64,000 nt of DNA, from positions 11,455,655 to 11,519,654 of the forward strand of contig OX459104.1 in NCBI GenBank assembly GCA_949775045.1. The letters run 5' to 3'. Positions 47,266 through 58,596 of this stretch are shown one piece after another. This DNA is from Metridium senile (taxonomy: Eukaryota; Cnidaria; Anthozoa; Actiniaria; Metridiidae). How positions within the stretch are numbered: the stretch's first letter is position 1; every line of letters starts with the position of its first letter. The notes beneath the pieces are model-generated. The model was not told the DNA's origin and did not search any database. It worked only from the letters and a program-made list of their open reading frames with translations. A program made the position numbers and the translations under genes.

Positions 47266-49391
47266 ATGGGGAAATTTAGGCCACATACTCTAGAAGAGAA
47301 GCGAAAGCTTCGCAATGCTAGACAAAAATGGAAACGAAAGCAGAAAACAGCTCAGAAACAACAAGAAGAAAGACTGAGAATTTCGAAGGCAATCGAAGAA
47401 CAGAAACAGCTTACTGGAAAACTGAGGGACACAGCGCGAGAATTCTGTAGAAAATGGAGAGCTAAGTGCGAAGAAAACAAAAAAATCAAAGACTTTCTGG
47501 TTAGAAATCAAAGGAAGGTAATGACTACAAAATATCTTATATGCTTGAAATATTTTAAAGTTGCTGCTAGGAAGGTTCATATTGTTACAATTACATTGTT
47601 GTTGTTTTTTGTCAAAAAAAAAAAAAACAATCTAAGTATAACAATATATCTTATATGCTGTTCAGCTAGTATTTTGAAATCCATTTGGAGTTAAATAAAT
47701 GTTCATGACTCTTAAAAGTCACATCATAATTTTAATATTTAATTTACAGTTTATATATATTTATATACACCTACTTGTTATAAGGTTGTCATACAGAAAT
47801 AGAACATTTGTCATAAAGAAAATAGAATATTTGTGATTTACTAGGAAAGGAATTAATTAAAAGACAAAAGACGATTATTCAAGCTGAACTCTCTCTTTTG
47901 TCTTTTAATTAATTCCTTTCGCACTAAATCACAAATGTTCTATTTTCTTTGTGACAAATGTTCTATTTTCAATTTGTATGACAACCTTACTGCAAGTAGG
48001 TGTATATACATATATAAAGTATATGGTTCGAATCATCTGTTGAGAGTGCTCGATACGATGAAGTAGAGCAAAATATATGTGAGGGTAGGAGTAAAAATCT
48101 CCTGACGAGTGAGACTCACATCTCATGAAACAGGCTTGTCGAGATGAATTCGTAGTTGTGTTAATTTACTCCTACCCTCACACATATATATACATATATA
48201 TATATTTCTATACTTTATATTTTTTTCATATGGATTTTAGCAATTATTGTATTTATTTAATATTTATTTAAATATTCATGTAAATATGTATTCTTTTGTG
48301 TCCCCAGTTAGGGGTTTTATAACTGCTATTTTAGAATGACAAGGTTATTATTATAATATTATTATTATAACAACCCCCCTACCAACCAATCAATAATCAT
48401 GAACACTATGAAATAACACACATCAACAGAATTGATCATTGTTTGTTTATAATAAATTAAGATACATCATTAATTCCCTTTATACACAGGTACACTAGTG
48501 ATGGCACATAAATTATATATGTTAATAAGCCAATTATTTTTAAGACATAATATAATTGTATAATTGTTATTTGCAGGCTATGAAAAGAATAGAAATTTGT
48601 CTAACAATATTTACAATGTATTTATACAGGTTAAGCAAACAAATAAGACTCCCATAACAGAATATGGAGCTAACAACATAAATGCAGATGAGCTAGTTCC
48701 CCCCAAAAAAACAATTTGTCTTGGAGAAGGGTCCTATGGCAAATGTTTTCTCAAAACATATAAGAGACTTGACATTCAAGTTGTAGAGAAGCAGATGGCA
48801 GATGTAAATATTCCTGAACTCCTAAAAGAAGTACGAATTATGCAGACACTTGTCCACCCAAATATTCCAACAGTTTTAGGGGTGCAACTAGAGAATAAAC
48901 CTTATTCAATAATTATGGAGTTTGTTGGAGAGGCAGGTTCTTCACTTACTATAAACAAACTTCTACAAAATGTATACAAACTTGGAAAAAAAGAGTGGAT
49001 CATTATATCATATACTGTAGCTGATGCCTTAAATTATATGCACAAAAAAGGGTTTCTTCATTGTGATTTAAAGGGTAATAACATAGTTGTATCAAATCAC
49101 AGAGGGTATTTGATAGACTTTGGTAAAGCCTGTTCATTAACTGCTCCTCTTTCCAGAAAATACACATCCTTCTACCCTCACATTGCTCCTGAGGTACTTA
49201 GTGGCTCGCCTTGTTCCAAACAAAGCGACGTCTTCTCATTGGGAACTGTGCTGTCCAAAATTGGAAGTAGCCAGAACATCGATGTTATTTTAGAGATTAG
49301 TAAGGATTGTCTAAATAACAGTCCACATAGGCGACCAACACTTGTTGGAATTCTTTCCTCTCTTGCAACACAAACTGAAATTCCATTATAG
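47266..49391 (+). CDS. Element X protein kinase, 337 aa, two exons, catalytic residues intact
   Basis: Exons 47266-47517 and 48630-49391 join in phase 0. Residues 1-84 are a basic coiled-coil-like domain (KRKLRNARQKWKRKQKTAQK). Residues ~112-335 form a eukaryotic protein-kinase fold: glycine loop LGEGSYGKC, K138 in VVEKQM, E151 of helix C, catalytic loop HCDLKGNN (D230, N235; Cys replaces the usual Arg, a non-RD type), DFG 247-249, APE 270-272, D284 in SDVFSLG. The glycine-rich loop, Lys, Glu, Asp and DFG are all present, so it should be active. It lies downstream of and parallel to the transposase-like gene inside the same terminal repeats. The substrate is unknown. Regulating its own transposase is a reasonable inference. 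A captured cellular kinase would be the origin. Confidence 0.85.
47765..48006 (-). repeat. Foldback/MITE in the kinase gene intron, inverted copy of 42282-42506
   Basis: CTACTTGTTATAAGGTTGTC at the left and GACAACCTTACTGCAAGTAG at the right. The arms are about 100 bp. It is oriented opposite to the copy in the transposase-gene intron. Confidence 0.85.
48071..48190. repeat. Short inverted repeat (TGTGAGGGTAGGAGTAAA)
   Basis: Inverted arms ATATGTGAGGGTAGGAGTAA at 48073 and TTTACTCCTACCCTCACACA at 48167 enclose about 75 bp. The TA-rich ends suggest a small MITE. It lies in the kinase-gene intron just after the larger foldback. Confidence 0.75.
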
Positions 49392-51059
49392 TTCTGTAGA
49401 AGTATTCTAAATGATGTAGCTTCATAACGTATATGTAAGGCTGGAGTGTTAAACCATGTCATTTATTAATTTCTATGTAGTTTTCTTCCAGTATGGCTTA
49501 CTATAATTCTTGTAAATTAGTCATTTTGATGTAGAATTAGCAAATTCCTATACATATAGCTATAATTTTTTTTCACAAACATCAATGACAATGTTGAAGG
49601 GTGGAAGCTAATCCTGTTGTCAAGATGATTCGTCTTTTAACAACAGGCTGTCAGGATGACTCGTCCTTTAACAGTTAGCAGAAACCTGAAACAATAACAC
49701 ACACAAATCAATAAGGACACAAAGAAGGACTTTGCTACACTATATTTACCTTTAACTATTAGTATTATAAATATGAAGTTGTATATGAACGAAACACACT
49801 AATATTACATTTTTGCAGATATTTAGAATAAAACTGAACACTTTGGGGGGGGAGGGATATGTATCGTCTCATGGTTTCATAGTTGGTTTTGAACATAGTT
49901 ATATTTCTCAGCTACGCTTTTTAATAACCAGTTCGTAAACTGTGAAAACGAATTAAATCTTGATGAAAAAGACACGGCCGTTAAATGAAATAAATGTATT
50001 GAGTAATAGACTCAGTCTAATGAACACAAAACAATGGAATGAAATCTACTATGAAATGGAATAAGGTCTATTTTACTAAATAATTCACAGGTTTATGGCA
50101 ATCATTCCAATACACATCACTCTTAAATACAAAGTCTTTATTTTAAGGACAAGGGCTGCTAATATTGAGCTACATGACTAGAAATGAGATATTTATTTCT
50201 TATAACTAGTCATAAAACTGGATTTAACTGGATCTTAAAAAGAGATTTCAGGTGACCTTGAAATAAGACAGTTATGTATAGTTTTAAGCAACTAGCTCTT
50301 CTCCTTCAAACTAGATGTCTAGAATTTAGCAAATTTTCCAGTTTTAAAACAAGTCTGATATTTCTTAAGTTAAGACATCTAATTTTAAGATGCTCCAAAT
50401 CTCATAATCTTAAAATTATTTATTTCTACACTTCATCTTTGTATATATCAATGTAATAAAAAAGAGTCGGTGTGCGAATTATAGTCCTAAATCACCAAAG
50501 TGTATTTCATGGGTTAATGATGGTTATAATGAAAACCGCCAGACATTCTCTGTACCATTTATAGAGAACATATAAAGTAACTTATAACCTAATTTTGCAT
50601 GCTGACGAATCGGTCATCACATCTTCGAAGCGTTAGCTAGTACATTAAAAAAGGATTAAAAACTTTACTTCGAAAAGATAACCGCTTATTGTTTAATAAA
50701 TATACTTAAAAACATTCGAAAGGTACGTTAACAAAAGAATACAATAGCAATGAAATTCATCCACAATGGAAGTTCGCACCATTGATCGAACTTAAACCAT
50801 GATTACATTCACTTTAATCAATAAACAATAGACAATATTTTGCTTACCTTTTACAAACAACTCCCTATCCTTGAAGTGACAAGAATTTTCAAGTTTTCCA
50901 CAATAGAATCAGTACAAATCCCATTTAATTCCTGGTCTTATAACACTAGCCGTCTTATGCGAACGGCAGCCATTTTCTGCTTAGTTACGCGTAGCAACGG
51001 CTTTAGCCTCGACTTAAAGAAAATGCAAATTAGAGCTGCTGGGGGGAATTTGAGAGATC
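49392..51059. other. Element X 3' non-coding region
   Basis: Contains an AATAAA at about 49828 that could end the kinase transcript. From about 50050 to 50460 there is a diverged stretch rich in AACTAG/TTTTAAG words without visible coding potential. No exon recognised. Confidence 0.5.
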
Positions 51060-51084
51060 TGACCCTGGCCTTAACTACCGTGAG
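51060..51084 (-). repeat. Right terminal inverted repeat of element X
   Basis: TGACCCTGGCCTTAACTACC then GTGAG. It pairs with 40228-40252, and TTTT lies immediately outside. The sequence just inside (GGGGGGAATTTGAGAGATC) is not matched at the left end. Confidence 0.88.
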
Positions 51085-51210
51085 TTTTAGATGACAACGT
51101 GGAAGCAAACTTTGTTGCACAACTAAGCGGCCATAAGAATCTCCTATAAATAGCTATAAATCCGCTTCACTTGAGCATCAAAGAGGCATGTCAGCTATCC
51201 TGCCAAAAAG
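51085..51210 (+). pseudogene. Crypton-like recombinase, C-terminal part (continuation from 40227)
   Basis: The frame LDDNVEANFVAQLSGHKNL continues the recombinase domain cut at 40227 and carries the second catalytic His (SGHKN). After a small frame break near 51141-51150 it reads NSYKSASLEHQRGMS, which contains the catalytic Tyr. Before insertion the domain was therefore complete in content. It lies directly after the right end of element X. Confidence 0.82.
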
Positions 51211-52460
51211 GACCAAGGTGCTGTTCACTTTCTTCCCGGGTCTTTTTGCTAGCTAAAAAGAAGGAATTTCATTTATAAAACCGTTAAAACATAGCTTTGG
51301 TTGACTTCTGTGGCTAAAAACAAAAACCTTTAGCTGAACTCTTGCATGAGACTGACATATATACAGCAATTCAAGCGAATTTGAGTGGTGAAAGCCGTGC
51401 CGACTGACAGCAATCTATCACACTGAGAAAAAAAACAGTTTGAACAAGACAAGCTTGCTGTATACAACGTTTTGAAGTTAAAAAGAACAAAGACCACATC
51501 TACAAGATTACTTAGGCTGCTGAAAGTATGTATTTATTTACTTTTAATCAAACGTTTGCAGGTTTAAGGTTTATCAGTTTCTGTTTTCATTCTGACGAGA
51601 CGATTGAAAGATAATTGTAAATCTGCCTTTTTGTTCACATTGCTTGTTTTCAAACATGGTTTATTTATAAGAATAAAAAACTTGAAAGCACATTTATAAT
51701 TCTGTAATTGATTGTGTGTTTGTTTGTTTTTATAAAACAAAATATAATATTTTGCCGTCGATAAATTCAACGAACATGCAAGTTATTTGTTCAAGATTAA
51801 TGGAGTTCAATTGCAAAAAAATCTCACTTATTCACTATGAAATTATCTTCATATGTCAAGGATAAAATGAAGTAAAAATTATTGCCACTTTGAAGCGCTG
51901 TTTTCCTTTTGTTTTTGTTTGTTTTGATCAAATTCAACTTTTGACTTCCAACTTTACAGTTTGTCTATTAAAAGGCGGCGTATTTTCAAAGCCATGTCTC
52001 TGATTTTTGTCGCCTTTGAATTGCATTTCATTGCACCGTAGGCTTCAGGGTTTAGGTTATCAGAAAGTTCACAAGATGGAAAGTCTTTTTACATTTTAAT
52101 AGACGTTTTTAGTAGATGTAGTAGCTTATAACAGAACAACTCTTATTAAAATTGTGAGCTGTCAATCAAAAACCATGTCTCTACCGGTGAAATAGAGCAT
52201 AGCTTTTTTGAGTGAATCAACCAATCAGAGCTTACGTACTATCTAAGCTATATTATAAAAAAACTAATACAATACACATTCACCATAAAGCCAAGCATCA
52301 TCCAGTAATTAATGATTGACTCTTAATGCTTAAAATTGTTAAACAGAAACATACAAACAAAGCAAACAGAAAATCCACTGAGGTAAGTATAAAAGTTATC
52401 AAACAGCAATCATAACATTTGTTCAAAGCTACAAGTTTACTTTGTCTATATTTTATGTAG
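51211..52460. other. Non-coding stretch before the HECT-type gene
   Basis: No confident exon. It may hold the promoter and 5' exons of the gene whose recognised exons start at 52461, for example one ending at a donor near 52383 (CACTGAG|GTAAGT). Confidence 0.4.
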
Positions 52461-54124
52461 AATGACGAAGCATCCAACAAAGCTGAACAAAAGGTATTCT
52501 TTTCATATTATATAGATATAGATATCAATGAGATATTATAAAACTACTTATTTTGTATTTAAATATTTTATGTAGAATGACGATCAAGCATCCATTGTTG
52601 GACCCTCTGAAGATCCACAAAAGGTAAATATATACATATATACTTAATAGTGCATTCAACGACGAAGGGGCATTGTGGTCTCATTAAAAATAAATATACA
52701 GTGATAGAGTACAAATATTATACCATGAAACAAGTAGTACTAATTAGTAGTACAAATTAATTAACTAATGTATTTTGTGTTGAAGAATGACAACACTCTA
52801 TCCGTATTTAGCAACTATTCTAGTCACTAATTAATGATTCAAACAGAACAATCTGTAAGTTAATACACAGGAGACGTCAAAGATGCAGTAGACATTGGTT
52901 TTTTTAAATTTAATAATTGTTTCATCAATACATTTATTTTAATATTCACATACAGATTGTTCATGTCTGCCATTTTCATTAATTGTCTATAATTAAGTAA
53001 ACACTAATTTGACTGTTGGTTGATGAAATGTTATTATTATTGTTTTATGATAATTAATGATAAACATACTTCACAGCAACTGATTTGATACATAATGGCT
53101 AATAACTACAATTACTTCCAGATCAGAACAGAAAGAAGGAACAGGGTGACTAAAGAGCCCATGGGAGGAATAACAGTTAAAGTGGCAACCCCTGAGGGAG
53201 CCCTTCAAAGAAATTTTAGCCACGAGGCCTGTTACCAGGTTAGTGTAAAACATGAAATGGTAGTCTGCCAGTGAAACTGAACCTCAATTAACTTTAATTA
53301 ACCTGGATTATTTTGTGTTATTCATTAGGAGGTGTACGACTGGCTTGGGGCTAATTCAAGTTTTCCCCTTTATTTCGTTTTGCATGACACCATCAAGGGA
53401 AACAGAATGCGTCCCAATGACAAGATAAGAAAGGAGAGTGAGGTGTTGCGTCTCGTCGACAAGGTAGATGGAATTTTGTTTCTCTTCTAACATACCTTTT
53501 TTTATCTAGCACCTTTTTAAGGTGGCTCCCTATAGTATTCTTTAGACCATACCTTTCATTTTCATTTGGCGTATTTATAGTCTCAATTTATACCTATATA
53601 CTTAGTTTAGACTTAGATAATTTTTTTTCCCTTGCATGCGTTAATACTTTGATAAATTTTATCATGTTGAAATTGCTGCCAGAATAAAATAAATATATCT
53701 CTGGTTTGAAAGAGAATTAACTTTTAGCATTCAACCAGGAGGTAGTGTATTAGAAAGGGTTTGTTTTGGAGTGTTTTGATAGTAATTTTATTTTTTTCTG
53801 AGTATCTTTCAGGCCTCCGTAACTTTCAATATGGAATTGTTTTGCAATAGCTTGAAGTCAAAGATGTCATTTGCCACTTGTCTAAGTCTCATCGAGTTTT
53901 AGAGTTATTAGATAGAAAAACAATTTCCACAAAATTTACTTATCGTTTTCAAGGTTACACTGATCAAGGTATAAGTTAAGACTATTAATAAGCCAAATGA
54001 AAATGAAAGGTATAGTCTAAAGTATACTATAGGGAGCCACCTGAAAGGATGTGTAAAATGTTTCTGACAAAAAATGACATTGTTGTTTCAGGAGAAACAA
54101 GAAATGGCGATGATGGAGGATGCA
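52461..54124 (+). CDS. 5' exons of a probable HECT-type ubiquitin ligase gene (partial)
   Basis: Five phase-0 exons: 52461-52493 (NDEASNKAEQK), 52576-52623 (NDDQASIVGPSEDPQK), 53122-53238, 53329-53463 and 54092-54124. Together the third and fourth encode a ubiquitin-like (UBX-like) fold candidate: ITVKVATPEGALQRNFSHEA, EVYDWLGANSSFPLYFVLHD, MRPNDKIRKESEVLRLVDK. The first two exons look like a small tandem duplication. From memory, invertebrate G2/M-phase-specific HECT ligase-like proteins carry such an N-terminal domain, and HECT-coding sequence lies at 57663-58066. Linking the two is inference, and an intervening transposase pseudogene separates them. Confidence 0.6.
53520..54042. mobile_element. 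~523-bp MITE in an intron of the HECT-type gene
   Basis: The ends AGGTGGCTCCCTATAGTATT and the inverse ATACTATAGGGAGCCACCT match over about 50 bp, running inward to GAAAATGAAAGGTATAG. No coding capacity. It lies between the fourth and fifth recognised exons. Confidence 0.87.
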
Positions 54125-55091
54125 GTAAGTGTACTTTATATGTTATTTTGGAACTAGTACACTTACAGGACTAAGGGGTAACCCATTTAATTTTTTATTG
54201 AGGAGGGTTTGGCCCGTGCACAAATTTTTTTTCAATATCTCCCATCCCCTCCCCCCAAACCCCCCACCCCCTCAAAAAATCAAATGGGTCGACCCTATGT
54301 TATAACAGCCACATATAGTTTATATACACCTATTTCAAAAAAGGTTGTCACAGGCGAAAGGCGATAGGCGATAGGAAATAGGTCATTCAGGAATGATTTG
54401 GAATACACAGGCCACCACCCTTCATACTTGTTTGTTAAGGCGTAATCGGTTCCCATAGCAACAGCTTAAAATTTTTGGATTTGAAATAACTGCTTAAATG
54501 CTTGTATTTCCAAATAATTTCTTCAAGTTTCGTAAAGATAACTATAAAATGTATCTTTTCATCGTTGTATACCAGAATAAATTGAAAATATAATATTTTA
54601 TCGAAATTTTTGCGTAGAAGCTTCGAACTAGTCAACCAAAAGGAATCTCGCGGTATACTACCATAGATCTAGTCCACAGGATTTAGTTTACAAGTCCTCC
54701 AAATATCATGCGAAAATATCATAACACGAATGAGTTATTCAATTAAATGTACTATAGTTTTGTTTAAACTACGGATTTCAGCGGAATTAAACAGGATATT
54801 TGTGTTTTTTTGAAGCAAACGTCGATCCGCCATTTTGTTTCAGCCTTCGTTAATCACAATCAGTCGATTTTGACTCGTTAAAGATTGAATATTGTCCGGA
54901 ATGGTCCGAAATGGTGCCGTATTGTCCCGACTGCTATAAACAATGACGTATTCCTTAGCAACGATGAGCAAGCAGTTTCTAACACAGCGGTATCACACTC
55001 GAACGCGTGTAACACGAGACAAGTTCACAAGTTGAGTTGACAATTCACTTTACAAGCAAAATCTACTAAAATATCTACTAAAATATCGAAA
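54125..55091. other. Intergenic / intron, contains leader of the MBD transposase
   Basis: A polypurine/polypyrimidine patch lies at 54230-54280. ACACCTATTTCAAAAAAGGTTGTCAC near 54326 resembles the outer arm of the foldback family at 42282/47765. A repeated ATCTACTAAAAT precedes the ATG at 55092. No exon recognised. Confidence 0.45.
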
Positions 55092-57596
55092 ATGAGAACT
55101 AAAAAGAGAAAACGACCAGTACCCGTTCGTTCTTCTGGACCTTCTTCACGGTTGCCGTTCGACAATGAAGAGCTGGAGAGACAGGGATGGACTATAACCC
55201 GGTCGGAAAGAGAAGATGGTTCCATTGTGTTTCGATGGCGAACGCCAGAGGGGAGAAATTTGAAAAGCTCTAAAGAAGTTGTTGAGTATCGTGAACGATT
55301 AGACGAGGAGGATGAGACAGAAGACGAAGAGTTTTTGCCTAACTCTGAGGAGGATTATTCCGAGCAATCGGCAAGCGAATCGCCATTCAAAAAACAAACG
55401 TAAGCACACACACAAAGTTGTATTGATCTGTTTTGATTATTACTTTCATAACCTTACTGCATTTTTCATGTTCAAGTTATTTCTACTTTATCAATAGAAT
55501 CACTGTAAAAGAAGCCCCTGTACCAAACTTCATTTATCTTGGGATGTCCCACAAATTACTAGATTTTGTGGACGAGATAAACAGCAAGTACCAGTGTAAA
55601 ACATGTGGTGATGGAGGTTAGGTTGCATTTATATAAGATAGTATACTAAGTGTATGCTTGTTGTTTGATTGCTTATTATAGAATGTTTCATTAAAAATGA
55701 TGCCCTTATAATGATCTCATATGTATAATTATATAAAGCAAACGTTTAGAGAATCAAACCCAAAAAACTCTCTAAGATTATACTTTACTCATTTTGCTTT
55801 GAAATATCTAAACAATAGACTACTTTTCTAATGCAAATTTTCTCTCGTTCCAGTTTACTAAGGGGCAAGTTTGTTGAATTAATGAGACAAAATGTGGCCG
55901 TGCAACACCATTTTGCCCCCCGAGTAAACTGGAACGAGATAAAATTTGCATTAGAAAAGTAGTCTATTGTTGATAATAAAGATTGATTATTATTACATTA
56001 TAAATCTTGTTTATACTGATGTAGCTTTTTTATACTATTCAGGGATATTAGTGCCAGTCTACCACAAACAGAAAGGTCTTGGTGCTGCTGCAGAGGTTAC
56101 GTTTCAATGCAACTCATGTGCTAGCACTATACACTATTCCAGTAGCATGCTGTGCGTAAAAGAAACAAAGAGAAATGCTATATTGCTTGCATCTGCTCTT
56201 GCATTTTTGATTTGGGGGAGGGGATATGCAGGTTATTATAATGTTTTAAAAAAGGGATTGGGTATTCAAGGCTTGTCAAAGCCTGCTTTTTATAGCATCA
56301 TCCAATTTGCTTATTCATATGTCAAAAGTATCCTTAATAAAGCATGTGAGGATGCAAAGGACAATATGAAGAAAAAAGTTGACAATGTTGTCGGTAGCTG
56401 GAAAAAAGCAGTAACCTCCTCAGATGGTTGCTGATTAATCCGTGGCTTCCACAGTCAGTGTGCTAGTTTTGTTGTTATTGATTTTATTACTAATGGTTTG
56501 TTGTACTATGGGCATTTATGTATGCGGGGTTCTAATAATATTTGTGAGAAGGGACCTCCAAGGCTGCAGAGGGACACTTAGCTTATTTGTGTTTCTCTAA
56601 AGCCAAGTAGGAAGGGATGAGTGTGCATGTTAACTGGCAGGATGGGGATTCTTCGTCTGACATCTCTTTTAGGTCAATCTTTCCAGACAGGGAACTTAGC
56701 AGAGTTATGTTGTGTGGGGGACATGTGGGTAGGGCACATGCAAATAATTTAAAGGAGTATAAAGGCAAGTGAACAGTTGAACAGGGGTTCATTAGCAAAC
56801 ATGCCAAAGATTTCCCAGAAATTGCAGCTGTAAAATGCCACTGTAGCACTAGGCACTCTGTGGGTGTTTCACCGATGAGTTTCTTTCTAGTGCTAAGAGA
56901 AATCATTTTTGTGTCCTCAAACAAAGCGGTAATGATCCCAGTGAGTACGCTGAGCGTATGATGACCTTGGGAAAATACCATGCTAGGGACGTACATTCAT
57001 GGACAAATGCCGATGGAGAGACAGATGAGTGTGTTTTTCACCCAGAAATTGTCAGCTCTTGTGGCAAATGTTCTAGAAAAAAGGGATTGGACCAAATGGT
57101 TAGAGAAGATATAGATAGTGAGGAGTCGAGTGATGAAAGTGAGGAAGAAGGAGAAGCAGAAACCTGTGTGGACCAACCCTACAAAACCAAGGCTGCCTTG
57201 ACATGCCCTTTGCATTCTCTGCTGTATGAAATAGAGTGCACAAGGGTGTCTAAAAAAGCAACCCAGATTATTGACCCTGAGATGGGAAGAGGCCACTCAA
57301 ATCTACCTGAGTCACGATTTGGTGTCTTAACACAATTCAGGGCAAAAGATGTCAACTTGCACCAGCTCCACTATGAAGTATCTACTAATATTGGTCTGTT
57401 GCAAAGCAACATGTCCTGGTTTCACACAAACTACGGACACAGGCTCCCCACCATCCCAATTCGTTCTGGGCTTCCTGTGGTGGAACGGCTAAAAGCCGTT
57501 GGTAAATTCGTTCAAAGTTGGTCATATTTAACTTCGATATTCATGTTCTTTTTTTTTCTTTTAGATTTTACTTTACTGTTCCAAAATAAAGTTTAA
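55092..57596 (+). pseudogene. MBD-containing Mutator-like transposase, decayed
   Basis: Exons 55092-55399 and 55498-55616, then from 56043 onward, join in frame. Residues ~25-70 resemble a methyl-CpG-binding domain (GWTITRSEREDGSIVFRWRT, PEGRNLKSSKEVVEY). A CKTCGDGG / FQCNSCAS cysteine pair and a helical part (YYNVLKKGLGIQGLSKPAFY) follow. The first catalytic Asp candidate is in SSDGC, where a TGA replaces the expected Trp codon (56434). Other frames continue the domain: GFHSQCASFVVIDF, LCGGHVGRAHANNLKEYKGK, ARRNHFCVLKQSGNDPSEYA, then 56958-57596 with CPLHSLLYEIECTRVSKKA and HQLHYEVSTNIGLLQSNMSW. Several stops and shifts inactivate it. It shares the CxxC...DG-W order with the fragment at 19126. 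It probably inserted within the HECT-type gene. Its ends were not found. Confidence 0.75.
55811..55971. repeat. 161-bp foldback in an intron of the MBD transposase
   Basis: Inverted arms AACAATAGACTACTTTTCTA and its complement enclose about 60 bp (GGGGCAAGTTTG...CAACACCATTTTGCCCCC). The arms are about 48 bp with few mismatches. Confidence 0.88.
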
Positions 57597-57662
57597 TGTT
57601 TCTTGTTTACGAATTTGTGGTTTATTTTGCCCTGCGATGCATTTTAAAGCAAGATTTTAAAG

Positions 57663-58066
57663 TTACGGGATGGACTTAGCATCCTAGGTTTCGGAGACAA
57701 AATGAGGAAACACCCAGAATTGATGAAGCCATTGTTTGTTCCTGGCGAAATACAACTGAATGGCACAGTTGTCTTTGATATTATTTGTTTCCCAACATGT
57801 GAAGGAGAGGATGAAGCAAGAACAAAGGAGTATTTAAAGCAATACATACTGAAGGCAAGTCCAGAAGTTTTGGAGAACTTCCTTGTGTTCAGTACTGGTT
57901 CACCCGTTCTACCGTCCTTTGGTTTAGGGACCATCAAACATCAATCTTTGCTTCAACCTATCTCCAGGAGATTACGATGCCAAAAGGGTTTCCTGATGAG
58001 GAACCATTTATAACAGCCTTTGATGCTGTTATAAATACTCTTTCTGAGTCATTTAACTGCATTTGA
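57663..58066 (+). pseudogene. HECT-domain C-terminal exon, frameshifted
   Basis: Exon after AAAG at 57662, reading LRDGLSILGFGDKMRKHPEL, GEIQLNGTVVFDIICFPTCE, then ENFLVFSTGSPVLPSFGLGT. This is the C-lobe of a HECT ubiquitin ligase. Around 57936 the frame shifts, and a different frame reads SIFASTYLQEITMPKGFPDE and EPFITAFDAVINTLSESFN to a TGA at 58064-58066. In HECT proteins a conserved Cys in a TCL-type motif accepts ubiquitin. Here the corresponding position appears as STYL, so the catalytic Cys looks lost. The shift and missing Cys mark it as inactive. It is probably the 3' end of the gene starting at 52461. Confidence 0.7.
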
Positions 58067-58596
58067 GGACTGTTGTAAACTGGTTTGTTTTTCATGTATT
58101 CTATACTGTACTCTCAAAGAAAAACAGTACATCATAAGCTATTTTAGTTTGTTGAACAAAAATAGGTGTTTTAACCATGGAAACGTCCAAAGATAATTCC
58201 AAATTGAGCAGAAACACAGCAGTTTCATTGAAAATATGGCCAAGTGTTTATTTTTCTGTCAATTTGTTTATAGTTCTGATCCACTCCATTAGTTTATTAG
58301 TCATCAGTTTTAGTAAGGTTGCCCTTAGCCAATCAGTTTTTTGTGTAGTTTATATAAAGGTTCAAACGCTAGGCCGAGGTCTTGAATTTCAATGCAAACC
58401 CGAGGCCGTGCGTTTGAAGTTGTTTAAAAACTAACCAAACCCTATTTTTATTGTTTCAATGCAAAAATTCTGGAATTAGGAACTCAAATAATTGGATTTA
58501 ATTTATATCGAGTAATTTATATTTGCATCAATTTAACGTCGAACAATAGCTGTGCTGAGATAAAGCTTCTTAAAATTCCTTCATTGTCAACGAAAT
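58067..58596. other. Intergenic, no gene recognised
   Basis: The 85-codon frame at 58177-58434 has hydrophobic composition but no supporting splice sites or family match. Confidence 0.5.

Larger units (their letters stand above)
40228..51084. mobile_element. Element X: 10,857-bp DNA transposon with a large transposase-like gene and a protein kinase gene
   Basis: The left end CTCACGGTAGTTAAGGCTTG and the right end (inverse CTCACGGTAGTTAAGGCCAG) match over about 25 bp with two mismatches. Outside are TT and TTTT. The interrupted recombinase reading frame gives the empty site: joining ...GACTT to TTAGATGAC restores the frame, which implies a 2-bp TT duplication. Inside are two spliced plus-strand genes, a 1,297-aa protein (41303-46189) and a 337-aa kinase (47266-49391). 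Both have open frames. A related terminus ends the decayed copy at 34664. The superfamily is not recognised. Confidence 0.85.

Noticed and set aside
58177..58434. 85-codon plus-strand ORF with membrane-like composition
   Set aside because: AT-rich, no splice sites, no recognisable family. Likely chance.
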